Below, piece after piece: positions 49,448 through 58,425 of a stretch of DNA of 64,000 bases (position 1 is its first letter; each line of letters begins with the position of its first letter). The position numbers and the translations under genes are program-made. The DNA comes from DASWJZ01 sp963814905 (GTDB lineage: Bacteria; Pseudomonadota; Alphaproteobacteria; Rhizobiales; Afifellaceae), in contig CAWFEM010000003.1 in assembly GCA_963814905.1 (NCBI GenBank), positions 62,001 through 126,000 on the forward strand, written 5' to 3'. The notes under the pieces are model-generated. The model was not told where the DNA came from, made no database searches, and saw only the letters and a program-made list of their open reading frames with translations.

Positions 49448-50359
49448 ATGGCGAAGAGCGATCCGGCGGCGAACGAGGCGAAGCGCGGCTATCTGATACG
49501 CGGCGCGTTCTTCCCCGCTTCCGCCCTTCCGCCTGGCCTTTATGTCGTCGCGACGCCGATCGGCAATCTCTCCGACGTGACCTTGCGCGCGCTCGACACG
49601 CTTGCCGGCGCCGATCTCGTCGCCTGCGAGGATACGCGCGTCACCCGGCGGCTGCTCGACCGCTACGGCATCTCCGCGAAGGTCACGTCCTATCACGAGC
49701 ATAGCGGCGAGGGCGCGCACCGGCGTCTTCTCGACGCGCTCGCGGAAGGGAAGAGCGTGGCGCTCGTCTCCGACGCCGGCACGCCGCTTCTCTCCGATCC
49801 GGGCGCAGCACTCGTCGCCGACGGGGCGGCGGCAGGGCATCGCGTGGTGCCGATCCCCGGTGCATCGGCAATCGCAGCGACGCTTTCCGCCGCGGGGCTT
49901 TCGACCGACGCGTTCCTCTTCGTCGGCTTCCCGCCGACGAAATCGTCGGCGCGGCGCAAGCGCTTCGAGACCTTCACCTCGGTGCCGGCGACGCTTGTCT
50001 TCTTCGAATCGCCGAATCGCGTCGCCGCGTTTCTCGCCGACGCCTGCGCGATCTTCGGCGGCGAGCGCCGCGTCACGCTCTGCCGCGAGGTGACGAAGAT
50101 CCACGAGACGTTCGATCGCGGCACGCTTGCCGAGCTTGCCGCGCGCTACGCCGACGCTTCGGTCAAGGGCGAGGTCGTGATCATCATCGCGCCGCCTGAG
50201 CCGCGCGATGCGATGGCGGAGATCGATATCGACGCAGCGCTCCGCGACGCGCTTCAGACGATGGGCGTGAAGGAGGCGGCGCAATCCGTCGCCGCGCTGA
50301 CCGGTCTTTCGCGCCGTGATCTTTACGCCCGCGCGCTGACGCTGAAGGGCGGCGGCTGA
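49448..50359 (+). CDS. rsmI: 16S rRNA 2'-O-ribose C1402 methyltransferase
   Basis: Methylates C1402 at the decoding site. About 303 residues from the ATG at 49448. Tetrapyrrole-methylase fold with LYVVATPIGNLSDVTLRALD, CEDTRVTRRLLDRYGI, SYHEHSGEGAHR, LVSDAGTPLLSDPG and IPGASAIAATLSAAGL. Upstream start options exist but add residues unlike the family. The stop overlaps the yraN ATG by one base. It is divergent from the LpoA-like gene. Confidence 0.94.
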   Translation: MAKSDPAANEAKRGYLIRGAFFPASALPPGLYVVATPIGNLSDVTLRALDTLAGADLVACEDTRVTRRLLDRYGISAKVTSYHEHSGEGAHRRLLDALAEGKSVALVSDAGTPLLSDPGAALVADGAAAGHRVVPIPGASAIAATLSAAGLSTDAFLFVGFPPTKSSARRKRFETFTSVPATLVFFESPNRVAAFLADACAIFGGERRVTLCREVTKIHETFDRGTLAELAARYADASVKGEVVIIIAPPEPRDAMAEIDIDAALRDALQTMGVKEAAQSVAALTGLSRRDLYARALTLKGGG

Positions 50360-50769
50360 TGGGGTCCAGCCGCCCTGCCCGCGCGCACGACGCGACGGCA
50401 AAGCGCCGCGCCGCCTATCGCCATGGCCATCTCGCAGAGACAGCCGCTCTGCTCCTGCTTCTCGCCAAGGGCTATCGCCCGCTGGCGCGCCGCTACAAGA
50501 CGCCGCTCGGGGAGGTCGACCTTGTCGTGAAGCGTGGTCGCCTGATCGCCTTCGTCGAGGTGAAAGCGCGCGCGCTTCAGCGGGACGCACTGGAATCGGT
50601 CGGGGCGCAGTCGGAGAGACGCATCGCCGACGCGGCCGATCTGTGGCTTGCGAGGCACCCCGCCGCATCCGGCCACGACCTCCGCTACGACATGGTGATC
50701 GTGCAGCCGTGGCGCCTGCCGCGCCATATCCCCGACGCGTTCCGCCCAGGCTTCAGCAAGGTCTGGTGA
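50359..50769 (+). CDS. yraN: YraN family endonuclease-like protein (UPF0102)
   Basis: 136 residues with a restriction-endonuclease-like core: HGHLAETAALLLLLAKGYRP, then YKTPLGEVDLVVKRGRLIAF and VEVKARALQRDALESVG. The Asp, Glu and Lys of this core would form the metal site. The biological role of YraN is not settled. It overlaps rsmI by one base, the standard order, so the two are coupled. Confidence 0.9.
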   Translation: MGSSRPARAHDATAKRRAAYRHGHLAETAALLLLLAKGYRPLARRYKTPLGEVDLVVKRGRLIAFVEVKARALQRDALESVGAQSERRIADAADLWLARHPAASGHDLRYDMVIVQPWRLPRHIPDAFRPGFSKVW

Positions 50770-50872
50770 TCGCCCAAGGTCACGGTGTGACATTGCCTTC
50801 ATGGCGCGGGATGTCTAACTCCGCATCCCGCGCCGCCCGCGTGGCCCGCGCGATCCAGGACAGGTGCCCGGC

Positions 50873-51823
50873 ATGACGCTCAACGTCGCGGTCCAGATGG
50901 ACCACATCTCGAAGATCACGATCGCAGGTGACACCACCTTCGCCCTGATGCTGGAAGCGGAGCGGCGCGGACATACGCTCGTCCACTATACGCCGGACCG
51001 CCTGGCGCTCCGTGACGGCCGCGTCACGGCGCGAGTCGAGCCGGTCAAGGTGCGCGACCTTGAGGGCGATCACTTCTCCCTCGGCGCGGAGGAGCTTGCG
51101 GACCTTTCGGGCTTCGACGTGGTGCTGCTCCGCCAGGACCCGCCCTTCGACATGGCCTACATCACCACGACGCATCTCCTGGAGCGCATCCATCCGGAGA
51201 CCTTCGTCGTCAACGATCCGGCGCACGTCAGGAACGCGCCGGAAAAAATCTTCGTCACGATGTTTCCGGAGCTGATGCCGCCGACGCTCATCACGCGCGA
51301 TCCCGATACGATCCGCGACTTCCGCAACGAATACGGCGACATCATCCTGAAGCCGCTCTACGGCAACGGCGGCGCGGCGGTGTTTCGCCTGCGCGAGGAC
51401 GACGAGAACCTCTCCGCGCTGTTGGAGCTTTTCCTGGAACGCTTCCGCGAGGCCTTCGTGGTGCAGCGTTATCTGCCCGCGGTGCGGCAGGGCGACAAGC
51501 GCATCATCCTTGTCGACGGAAAAGCCGTGGGCGCGATCAACCGTATCCCGGCAATGGGCGACGCACGCTCCAACATGCATGTCGGCGGCAAGGCGGTGGC
51601 GGCCGAGATGACCAGGCGCGACAACGAAATCTGCGAGGCGATCGGACCGGAGCTCAAGGCCCGCGGCCTCCTCCTCGCCGGCATCGACGTGATCGGCGAC
51701 GCGCTGACGGAGATCAACGTCACCTCGCCCACGGGCATCCGCGAGGTGAAGCGCTTCGGGGGCGCGGACATCGCGGCGCTGTTTTGGGACGCGGTGGAGA
51801 AGAAGGTCGGAAGCGCCGACTGA
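50873..51823 (+). CDS. gshB: glutathione synthase
   Basis: ATP-grasp enzyme that joins gamma-glutamylcysteine and glycine. It is 316 residues from the ATG at 50873, chosen over the GTG at 50864 because AGG lies eight bases upstream. MTLNVAVQMDHISKITIAGD opens the protein; LRQDPPFDMAYITTTHLLE, DIILKPLYGNGGAAVFRL, VQRYLPAVRQGDKRIILVDG and DVIGDALTEINVTSPTG are characteristic. It is convergent with the hicB gene, 8 bases away. Confidence 0.96.
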   Translation: MTLNVAVQMDHISKITIAGDTTFALMLEAERRGHTLVHYTPDRLALRDGRVTARVEPVKVRDLEGDHFSLGAEELADLSGFDVVLLRQDPPFDMAYITTTHLLERIHPETFVVNDPAHVRNAPEKIFVTMFPELMPPTLITRDPDTIRDFRNEYGDIILKPLYGNGGAAVFRLREDDENLSALLELFLERFREAFVVQRYLPAVRQGDKRIILVDGKAVGAINRIPAMGDARSNMHVGGKAVAAEMTRRDNEICEAIGPELKARGLLLAGIDVIGDALTEINVTSPTGIREVKRFGGADIAALFWDAVEKKVGSAD

Positions 51824-51831
51824 GGCGCCCC

Positions 51832-52263
51832 CTACGCCGCTTCCATAACGCCGACGACCAATCGCTTGCCGAGCACGGCAAGCGCCGCGGCAAGTCGAGG
51901 CAGCTTCGTCGCATGCATCGGGTCGAGGATGCGGCGCGCCTCGTTTTCGTTCACTCCGAGCCGACGCGCGAGCTCCGACTTGGAGAGACCGGACTCGGTG
52001 AACGCCTCGAGCACGGCAAGCTTTGCCGCCACCTCCGCCGCGACCGTGATCGGGCGTCCGCCGCGGCTACGAGGAGCGGGAAGCGGCAATCCGCGCATCG
52101 GGTAGGAGAGAAGGGCGACGCCAAGAGCGTCCTCCGCCTCCTTGAGAGCCGGCGCCTCGCCGTCCCCCTCCGTAATCGCCTCCGGAACGTCCGGGAACGT
52201 GACGACATGAACGCCCTTTCGTCGGCCGGGCTCGACAAATGCTCGATAGGTATAGGTGCGCAA
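51832..52263 (-). CDS. hicB: HicB-type antitoxin with C-terminal helix-turn-helix
   Basis: 143 residues. A TTG at 52263 has GGAGG seven bases upstream. The N-terminal HicB fold is seen in YRAFVEPGRRKGVHVVTFPD and the following acidic segment PEAITEGDGEAPALKEAED. The C-terminal helix-turn-helix, LSKSELARRLGVNENEARRI and LDPMHATKLPRL, should bind the operon promoter. HicB neutralises HicA. It lies 22 bases after hicA on the same strand, giving a complete toxin-antitoxin pair. Confidence 0.85.
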   Translation of the reverse strand: MRTYTYRAFVEPGRRKGVHVVTFPDVPEAITEGDGEAPALKEAEDALGVALLSYPMRGLPLPAPRSRGGRPITVAAEVAAKLAVLEAFTESGLSKSELARRLGVNENEARRILDPMHATKLPRLAAALAVLGKRLVVGVMEAA

Positions 52264-52285
52264 GATGAAGCCTCCTGTGCCCGCT

Positions 52286-52483
52286 TCACGCGAGGCCGAG
52301 CTGCCGCCTGATCTTCGCGGCCGTCTTCGGATCGATCTCGCGGCTCGGCAATGTCGTCACCCGATCGCCGACGAAGAGCAATGCATGCCCGCCCTTCCCG
52401 CGGCCGGGGTGAAAGCGGAATGAGAGACCGCGGGTCTTCGCCTCCTTACGGATTTCCGCAACGAACCGATCCCTCTTGCTCAC
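52286..52483 (-). CDS. hicA: HicA-type mRNA interferase toxin
   Basis: About 65 residues from the GTG at 52483; an alternative GTG at 52528 would add 15. The double-stranded-RNA-binding-like fold is shown by RDRFVAEIRKEAKTRGLSFR and FHPGRGKGGHALLFVGD. The conserved catalytic-type His is in GKGGH, and the family tail TTLPSREIDPKTAAKIRRQL is present. HicA cleaves mRNA independently of translation when free. The gene pair lies between gshB and comM, pointing against both. Confidence 0.83.
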   Translation of the reverse strand: MSKRDRFVAEIRKEAKTRGLSFRFHPGRGKGGHALLFVGDRVTTLPSREIDPKTAAKIRRQLGLA

Positions 52484-52568
52484 GACCGCCCGCCCCACCC
52501 TCTTCGCACAAAAATGTGCGAGCGTCACGAGCCAATGCGCCGCACATCATGATGTTCTTCTTTCGTTC

Positions 52569-52598
52569 TTGACTGTCAAGCCGCTTTGCACCTAGAGT
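52569..52598 (+). promoter_or_regulatory. sigma70-like promoter of comM
   Basis: TTGACT (52569-52574), 18 bases and TAGAGT (52593-52598), about 30 bases before the comM ATG. A short hairpin AGCCC/GGGCT followed by five T (52601-52624) lies in the remaining leader. Confidence 0.45.
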
Positions 52599-52626
52599 AG
52601 AGCCCATCGGGATTGGGGCTTTTTCG

Positions 52627-54160
52627 ATGGTCGCGCGCATCACCACCGTCGCGTTTCAGGGAATCGAGGCGATCCCCGTCGACGTGCAGGTGCTGATGAC
52701 GCCGGGAAAGCCGGTCTTCAACATCGTCGGCCTCCCCGACAAGGCGGTCGGCGAAAGCCGCGAGCGCGTGCACGCCGCGCTCCATGCCTCGGGCCTGGCG
52801 CTGCCGGCGAAGCGCATCACCGTCAATCTCGCGCCCGCCGACCTGCCAAAGGAAGGGAGCCACTACGACCTTCCGATCGCGCTCGGGCTGATGGTGGCGA
52901 TGGGGGCGGTCGCCTCCAATTCCATCGCCGAGCATGTCGTTCTCGGCGAGCTGGCGCTCGACGGCCGCATTACGCCGGTCGCCGGCGTGCTTCCCGCCGC
53001 GATCGGCGCGAGCGCGCTCGACCGCGCTCTGATCTGCCCCGGCGCCTGCGGACCGGAGGCGGCATGGGCGGGCGAGACGCTTGCCATCGTCGCGCCCGAT
53101 TCGCTGGTCGCGCTCGCCAACCATTTCCGCGGCATCCAGGTGCTGAAGCGGCCGGAGCCGGCGATCCGCTCCGCCGGCGCCGACATCCCCGACATGAAGG
53201 ACATCAAGGGACAGGAGAGCGCCAAGCGGGCGCTCGAGATCGCCGCGGCCGGCGGCCACAACATGCTGATGATCGGCCCGCCGGGCGCGGGGAAGTCGAT
53301 GCTCGCGAGCCGCCTCCCCTCAATCCTGCCGCCGCTTGTCCCGCGCGAGCTTCTGGAGATCTCCATGATCGCCTCGATCGCGGGCGAGCTGACGGACGGC
53401 AAGCTCTCCGACCGGCGGCCGTTCCGCGCGCCGCACCATTCCGCGACGATGGCGGCGATGGTCGGCGGCGGGGTGCGCGCCAGGCCCGGTGAAGTGTCGC
53501 TGGCGCATAACGGCGTGCTCTTCCTCGACGAATTGCCGGAGTTCACGCCGCAGGTGCTCGAACTCGCTGCGCCAGCCGCTTGAAGCCGGCGAGTGCGTCG
53601 TGGCGCGCGCCAATCATCGCGTCTCCTACCCGTCGCGCATCCAGCTGATCGCGGCGATGAATCCCTGCCGCTGCGGGAGGGCCGGCGAGCCTGGGCATGT
53701 CTGCCGGCGCGGTCCGCGCTGCGCTTCGGACTATCAGGCGCGCATCTCCGGGCCGCTGCTCGACCGCATCGACATCAGGATCGAGGTGCCGGCGCTCGCC
53801 GCGAGCGACCTGATCCGCCCGGGTCCAAGCGAGACCAGCGCGGAGGTGAAAGAGCGCGTCGGCGCAGCGCGTGCCGTGCAGGCGGAGCGCTATCGCGGCC
53901 TCGGCCAAAGCCGTATCCGCTCCAACGCGCAGGCCGGCGCCGACCTGATCGAAACGGTCGCGGCTCCCGAACGCGCCGGCATGCGCCTCCTCGAGGACGC
54001 CGCCCAGACGATGCAGCTCACCGCGCGCGGCTATCATCGCGTCTTGAAGCTTGCGCGCACGCTTGCCGATCTCGATGGCGCGGAAACCGTCGCGCGCATT
54101 CACGTCGCCGAAGCGCTCGCCTACCGCGCATTGCCGCCGGAGCTCGACCTGGCCGCGTAG
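52627..54160 (+). pseudogene. comM: ComM/YifB-type AAA+ Mg-chelatase-like helicase, one frameshift
   Basis: ComM is a helicase that helps branch migration during natural transformation. The N-terminal part opens MVARITTVAFQGIEAIPVDV and GLPDKAVGESRERVHAAL. Walker A is MIGPPGAGKSMLASRLPSIL; FLDELPEFTPQVL is Walker B. One extra A at about 53561 ends the frame at AAPAA. In the next frame the sequence continues SLRQPLEAGECVVARANHRV, then IAAMNPCRCGRAGEPGHVC and GPLLDRIDIRIEVPAL to the stop at 54160. The full length (about 510) is normal if repaired. Sequence error or a single lesion. Confidence 0.9.
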
Positions 54161-54324
54161 CGACGGCTCCCACCGCTTTCCACACGGCTGTCGCGCAAGC
54201 GTAATTTTACGCGATTATCCCATTCGGGTTGGGCGAAAGTGATTCGCCGAAATGCGTTCATGGGGCAACGCATGGTCGGGCTGGTCCTGGTGAAAACTCT
54301 GTCGCGTCGCGGAGGGGGCTCGCG

Positions 54325-55299
54325 ATGACGGCGGGAGCGCTGCTCTCGCCGCGCAATCTTGCGCGCCGCTTCTCGCCGGCGATCGCCGCCGGCACCGATC
54401 GCGCCCTCGCCCGGCTGGCGAAGTCGAACGTGCTTCCATGGCCCGTGCCGCGCAGCGGCCTGTCGCTCGGCCGGCTCGGCGATCTGGAGGTGCGGCTCGC
54501 GGCAAGTGCCGCGGAGGTGCGCCGCGCGCAGGCGCTCCGCTACCAGATCTTCTACGAGGAGATGGCGGCCACCCCGAGCCTGCGCGCCCGCCAGACGCGG
54601 CGCGACTTCGACCGCTTCGACCGTATCTGCGACCACGTCCTCGTCATCGATCATTCCGCCGCGCGTGCGAGCAGCGGCGAGCACGCGATCGTCGGCACCT
54701 ATCGCCTGCTTCGCCATGACGTGGCGGAGCGGCACGGCGGCTTCTACAGCGCCGGCGAATTCGACATCGCGCCGCTTCTGCAGCGTAAACCGGAATCGCG
54801 GTTCCTCGAACTTGGCCGCTCGTGCGTGCTCGCACCTTATCGGGGCAAACGCGCGATCGAGCTCCTCTGGCACGGCGTGTGGGCCTATGTCCGCATGCAC
54901 CGGATCGACGTGATGCTCGGCTGTGCGAGCCTGGCGGGAACCGATCCGGAGCCGCTCGCGCTGCCGCTCTCCTTCCTTCACCATCAGGCGCGCGCACCGG
55001 AGGAATGGTCGGTTCGTGCGCGCGAGGCGCTGCGTGTGGAGATGAACCGGATACCGCTCGCAGCGATCGACACGCGCGCCGCGCTCCGTGCTCTGCCGCC
55101 TCTCGTCAAAGGCTATCTGCGTCTCGGTGCGATGATCGGTGACGGCGCGGTGATCGACCGGCAGTTCGGCACGATCGACGTCCTGACGGTGCTTCCGGTC
55201 GCGGCGATCGCATCGCGCTACATCGACCATTACGGGGGCGACGCGGAGCGCTACGCGGTCAGCGCCCCGGCTCGCGTCCGCCCTCGCGCCGCCGCCTGA
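54325..55299 (+). CDS. GNAT-fold acyltransferase, OlsB-like (ornithine lipid / hemolysin-like family)
   Basis: 324 residues from the ATG at 54325, preceded by GGAGGGGG. The core reads LEVRLAASAAEVRRAQALRY, QIFYEEMAATPSLRARQTRR and DFDRFDRICDHVLVID. Acyl-transfer motifs IVGTYRLLRHDVAERHGGFY, FLELGRSCVLAPYRGKRAIE and LLWHGVWAYVRMHRIDVMLG follow. OlsB makes lyso-ornithine lipid from ornithine and acyl-ACP. No olsA is adjacent and the protein is longer than most OlsB, so the substrate is not certain. The 3' end overlaps the smr gene on the other strand by 41 bases. Confidence 0.75.
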   Translation: MTAGALLSPRNLARRFSPAIAAGTDRALARLAKSNVLPWPVPRSGLSLGRLGDLEVRLAASAAEVRRAQALRYQIFYEEMAATPSLRARQTRRDFDRFDRICDHVLVIDHSAARASSGEHAIVGTYRLLRHDVAERHGGFYSAGEFDIAPLLQRKPESRFLELGRSCVLAPYRGKRAIELLWHGVWAYVRMHRIDVMLGCASLAGTDPEPLALPLSFLHHQARAPEEWSVRAREALRVEMNRIPLAAIDTRAALRALPPLVKGYLRLGAMIGDGAVIDRQFGTIDVLTVLPVAAIASRYIDHYGGDAERYAVSAPARVRPRAAA

Positions 55300-55846
55300 T
55301 CCGCACATAGAGCGCGCCGCCACCGCCATGACGGCGATGCGCCTCCTCGAAGCCTACGACGAGGTTGCGAAGATCGCCGCGCGACAGCCAGTGCGGCACG
55401 CTCTCACGCAAGACGCCGCGGCCTTCGCCGCCGACCCGGCCCTTGCCGGTCACGACGAGCACGATGCGCGCACCGGACGCCTGTTGGCGGCGCAGGAACG
55501 TCGAAAGCGCGTTGAAGGCGCGTTCCTGGCGCATGCCGTGGAGGTCGATGCGCGCGTCGATCTCCGCGAGCCCGCGCGCTAGGCGCCGAAGCGTCTTTTC
55601 CTCAAGCGGGGCGAGCGCCGGCGGGGGCGGTGGCGTCTCCTGGCGGGCGGGCTTTGCGGGGTCGGACCCGGCCTTTGTCCGCGCGGGCCTGGGTTGCGGC
55701 TTTGCGTGCGCTTGCGTCTCTCCTTCCGGCGTCGCCAGCGTCTCGAGTGCCGCACGCGCCTTTTTCACGCCGCGCTTCAGCGGCTTGACGGTCTCCCGCA
55801 GCCGGTCCCAAAGCGCACGCTCGTCCTTGCTCAGGCGGCGCGTCAT
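55259..55846 (-). CDS. Smr-domain protein (small MutS-related)
   Basis: 195 residues. The N-terminal half is Ala/Pro-rich and charged (PPPPALAPLEEKTLRRL). The Smr domain has RIDLHGMRQERAFNALSTFL, LVVTGKGRVGGEGRGVLRES and EEAHRRHGGGGALYVRIRR. Smr domains have DNA- or RNA-nicking or binding activity; in Hyphomicrobiales this gene usually follows mltA and tim44, as here. Exact role unknown. It abuts mltA and overlaps the 3' end of the convergent acyltransferase gene. Confidence 0.86.
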   Translation of the reverse strand: MTRRLSKDERALWDRLRETVKPLKRGVKKARAALETLATPEGETQAHAKPQPRPARTKAGSDPAKPARQETPPPPPALAPLEEKTLRRLARGLAEIDARIDLHGMRQERAFNALSTFLRRQQASGARIVLVVTGKGRVGGEGRGVLRESVPHWLSRGDLRNLVVGFEEAHRRHGGGGALYVRIRRRREGGREPGR

Positions 55847-56965
55847 TCAGGCGCTTTCCGCCGTTCGGGGAACAAGTGCGATCATCTCCGCCGCATGATG
55901 GACGCGGCCGGCAAGCGATCCGGCCGCAACACCCGTTCCAAAGAAAAGGTCGCCGCGCGCCGGCCCGACGATTGCTGAGCCGGTGTCCTGCGCGATCATC
56001 AGCCGCTGAAACGTCCCGCCATGCTGTGGGTCCTGAAGATCCGGCGCGGTCACGAAGATCGGTGTGTGGAAGGTGTGAAGCGTGCGGTCGACCGCGAGGC
56101 TGCGGAACGGGGTAAGCGGAACACCCGCCGCTCCGAGCGGGCCTTCCTCCTCGGTGAGCGGCGTCTCGTGGAAGAAGATGAAGGAACGGTTCTCGCGCAT
56201 CAGCGCGCGACCGGCCTCCGGGTTCGTCTTGAGCCAGGCTTCCAGCCCGTCCTTGTCGGCGCGCTCGCGCGGCAGGAGACCGCGCTCCACCGCCAGGCGT
56301 CCGATCGACGTATAGGGATGGCCGGACTTGCCGGCGAATGCGATCCGCAGCGTGTCGCCGTCGAGGAGCCTGAGCCGCGCGGAGCCCTGCACGTGGATGA
56401 AGAAGGCATCGACGGGGTTCGCGACATATGCGATCTCAAGTCCGCGCCCGGCGAGCGCACCGTCCTCGATCGCGGCGCGGTCCAAGAACGGCTCGATGCC
56501 CCCTTCAGTCCTTCGCGCGAAGCGGACCTCGGGGTCCCAGCCGGGCGGCCGGTTCAGCTCGTCCACCTCGACAAGATCGTCCGGGCGGCGAAGGAGCGGC
56601 ACGGAGAAGTGCTGCGTCGGCGTGCGGCTCGCCGCAAGCTCGGGCTCGAAATAGCCGGTGACGAACCCGCGCGACGCAATGCGATGCGGCGCGAACCAGC
56701 GCTCGAAGAAAGCGCGCGCCATCTCCGGCGACGTCTCGGCTTCGGCAAGTGCCGTGCGCGCGATCCGTTGCAGGCGCGCACCGTCGATTCCAAGCGCGCG
56801 GGTCTTTGGCTGCGTCTCTGCCGCACGCAGAGCGCCGTGCCGGAAAGCGTGGAAGGCGGCGGCGTGATCGTCGTCAGGCCAGCCGGCAATGTCGGAAAAA
56901 CGGATTTCGGCAAGGAGTGCGCGCGCGGCGGACGAAGCGTCTGTCGGCGGCACGGCTTCGTTCAC
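55847..56965 (-). CDS. mltA: membrane-bound lytic murein transglycosylase A (MltA)
   Basis: Cleaves peptidoglycan glycan strands to 1,6-anhydro-MurNAc. It is 372 residues. Features are SRGFVTGYFEPELAASRTPT, the MltA domain with DAFFIHVQGSARLRLLDGD and KSGHPYTSIGRLAVERGLLP, and the 3D domain with MIAQDTGSAIVGPARGDLFF, which holds the catalytic Asp. No signal peptide or lipobox is visible from the GTG at 56965, and only 44 bases separate it from the upstream gene, so export is unexplained. It lies in the tim44-mltA-smr run. Confidence 0.9.
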   Translation of the reverse strand: MNEAVPPTDASSAARALLAEIRFSDIAGWPDDDHAAAFHAFRHGALRAAETQPKTRALGIDGARLQRIARTALAEAETSPEMARAFFERWFAPHRIASRGFVTGYFEPELAASRTPTQHFSVPLLRRPDDLVEVDELNRPPGWDPEVRFARRTEGGIEPFLDRAAIEDGALAGRGLEIAYVANPVDAFFIHVQGSARLRLLDGDTLRIAFAGKSGHPYTSIGRLAVERGLLPRERADKDGLEAWLKTNPEAGRALMRENRSFIFFHETPLTEEEGPLGAAGVPLTPFRSLAVDRTLHTFHTPIFVTAPDLQDPQHGGTFQRLMIAQDTGSAIVGPARGDLFFGTGVAAGSLAGRVHHAAEMIALVPRTAESA

Positions 56966-57009
56966 GGGTTCGCCGCGGTCGCTCGATGGATTGCCCTTCG
57001 GGCTGCAGC

Positions 57010-57714
57010 TCAGACCGCCTCCGTCGCGACGAGTTTCCAGTTCGGGTCGCGGGCGGACACGTCGCGCGCGAAGGTCCAGACGTCGCGGATGGTCTGCACC
57101 TCGGTCGCGTCGCCTTCCACCACGTTGCCGTCCTTGTCGCGAACGCAGGTGATGAGCTCGGCGATGAAGCGCACGGAGAGGCGGGCGTTGCTGCCCTCGA
57201 GCTCCGCGGCGACGATCTTCGATTCCTCGATGCCGACGAAAGTCAGCTCCGCCTTCTGCTCCTTCTTGTCGCGCTCGGCGATCGCCGCGAGGAAGCTCTC
57301 ATAGACGTCCGGCGCAAGCAGGTTCTTCAGCGTCGGCTTGTCGCCCTGCGCAAACGCCGTCACCACCATCTCGTACGCGGCGCGTGCGCCGGCGAGGAAA
57401 TGCTCCGGGTTGAAATCGTGCGACGCCTTGCTGACCGCGACCAGCCCCTCGTGAACCGGCGTCCCCGGCGTTGCGTGACGGGCGATGCTTTCCAGGTCGG
57501 GGGTTTCGGCCGAGGCGGCGGCGGCGCGATCGCGCGGCGGCAGCGACACGACGTTGTCGTTGCGTGCTCCCGGTTGCTGCTGCGCCTTGACGCGCGTCTC
57601 GTAGGGTGAGGGTTCGTTGCCGGTACGGCGGCCGAGGACACTGCCGAGCCGCATGAAGATGACGACGGCAATGATAAGGAAGATTATCGAATAGACGTCG
57701 AAGAATCCGCTCAT
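57010..57714 (-). CDS. Tim44/TimA-family membrane-anchored protein
   Basis: 234 residues. An N-terminal membrane helix (VYSIIFLIIAVVIFMRLG) and a disordered linker lead to a Tim44-like C-terminal domain: ASHDFNPEHFLAGARAAYEM, VVTAFAQGDKPTLKNLLAPD and LSVRFIAELITCV. Mitochondrial Tim44 tethers the import motor; bacterial relatives are poorly characterised and may help membrane assembly. It begins 166 bases from the divergent fxsA gene and is first in the tim44-mltA-smr run. Confidence 0.85.
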   Translation of the reverse strand: MSGFFDVYSIIFLIIAVVIFMRLGSVLGRRTGNEPSPYETRVKAQQQPGARNDNVVSLPPRDRAAAASAETPDLESIARHATPGTPVHEGLVAVSKASHDFNPEHFLAGARAAYEMVVTAFAQGDKPTLKNLLAPDVYESFLAAIAERDKKEQKAELTFVGIEESKIVAAELEGSNARLSVRFIAELITCVRDKDGNVVEGDATEVQTIRDVWTFARDVSARDPNWKLVATEAV

Positions 57715-57879
57715 CGGAGGCGTGGGCTCGCAGGCTGACGGCGCGGCGCGGCGGTGGCGCCCTTCCCGTCCGCAATGTAAGCACCTTTGAGGCTAAGTCC
57801 AGCGGACGGCATGCTTAATCCTTTGCCGCCTCCTTTTGCCTTCGGCGGACCTCCCCCATATGGGGAACAAGGAGCCGTC

Positions 57880-58371
57880 ATGCGAATCCCCTTCTCTTTC
57901 CTGTTTCTGGCCCTCGTCCTCGGCGAAATTGCCGGATTTGTCCTGGTCGGCGAGGCGATCGGCGTGCTCGGCACGCTGGGTCTTGTGCTTCTCGGCATGG
58001 TGGCCGGAGTAGCGCTTCTACGCCATCACGGTGTCGAAACCTTGATGCGGGTTCGGTCGGAGCTCGCGGCGAACCGGCCGCCGGCACGTCCGCTGGCGGA
58101 GGGGGCGATCCTGGCGCTCGCCTCGCTGTTGATCATCCTTCCCGGATTCCTGACGGATATCGCGGGGGTCCTGCTCTTCGTGCCTCTCGTTCGCGAGGGC
58201 CTGTGGCGGCGTTTCAAGAACAAGGTCGAGGTACGCAGCGCGCATGCCGGGCGGCCATCGGCCAGTCGCGGCGGTGTCGTCGATCTCGACCAAAGCGAAT
58301 ACGGCGAAGCCGCCACGGGGCGCGCGCATCCGGACAGTCCCTGGCGGCTCGGGAACGGCCCGGAGGCGTAG
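57880..58371 (+). CDS. fxsA: FxsA family membrane protein
   Basis: 163 residues from the ATG at 57880, with AAGGAG seven bases before it. Several membrane segments: FSFLFLALVLGEIAGFVLVG, LGTLGLVLLGMVAGVALL and ASLLIILPGFLTDIAGVLLF. The tail is polar. E. coli FxsA overproduction blocks F-plasmid exclusion by phage T7; its normal function is unknown. It is followed by secB after 54 bases. Confidence 0.9.
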   Translation: MRIPFSFLFLALVLGEIAGFVLVGEAIGVLGTLGLVLLGMVAGVALLRHHGVETLMRVRSELAANRPPARPLAEGAILALASLLIILPGFLTDIAGVLLFVPLVREGLWRRFKNKVEVRSAHAGRPSASRGGVVDLDQSEYGEAATGRAHPDSPWRLGNGPEA

Positions 58372-58425
58372 ATTGTTGCGCTTGCCCGTGCTACGCGGGC
58401 GGCCGAAAAGAAGAGGCGTTCAAGA

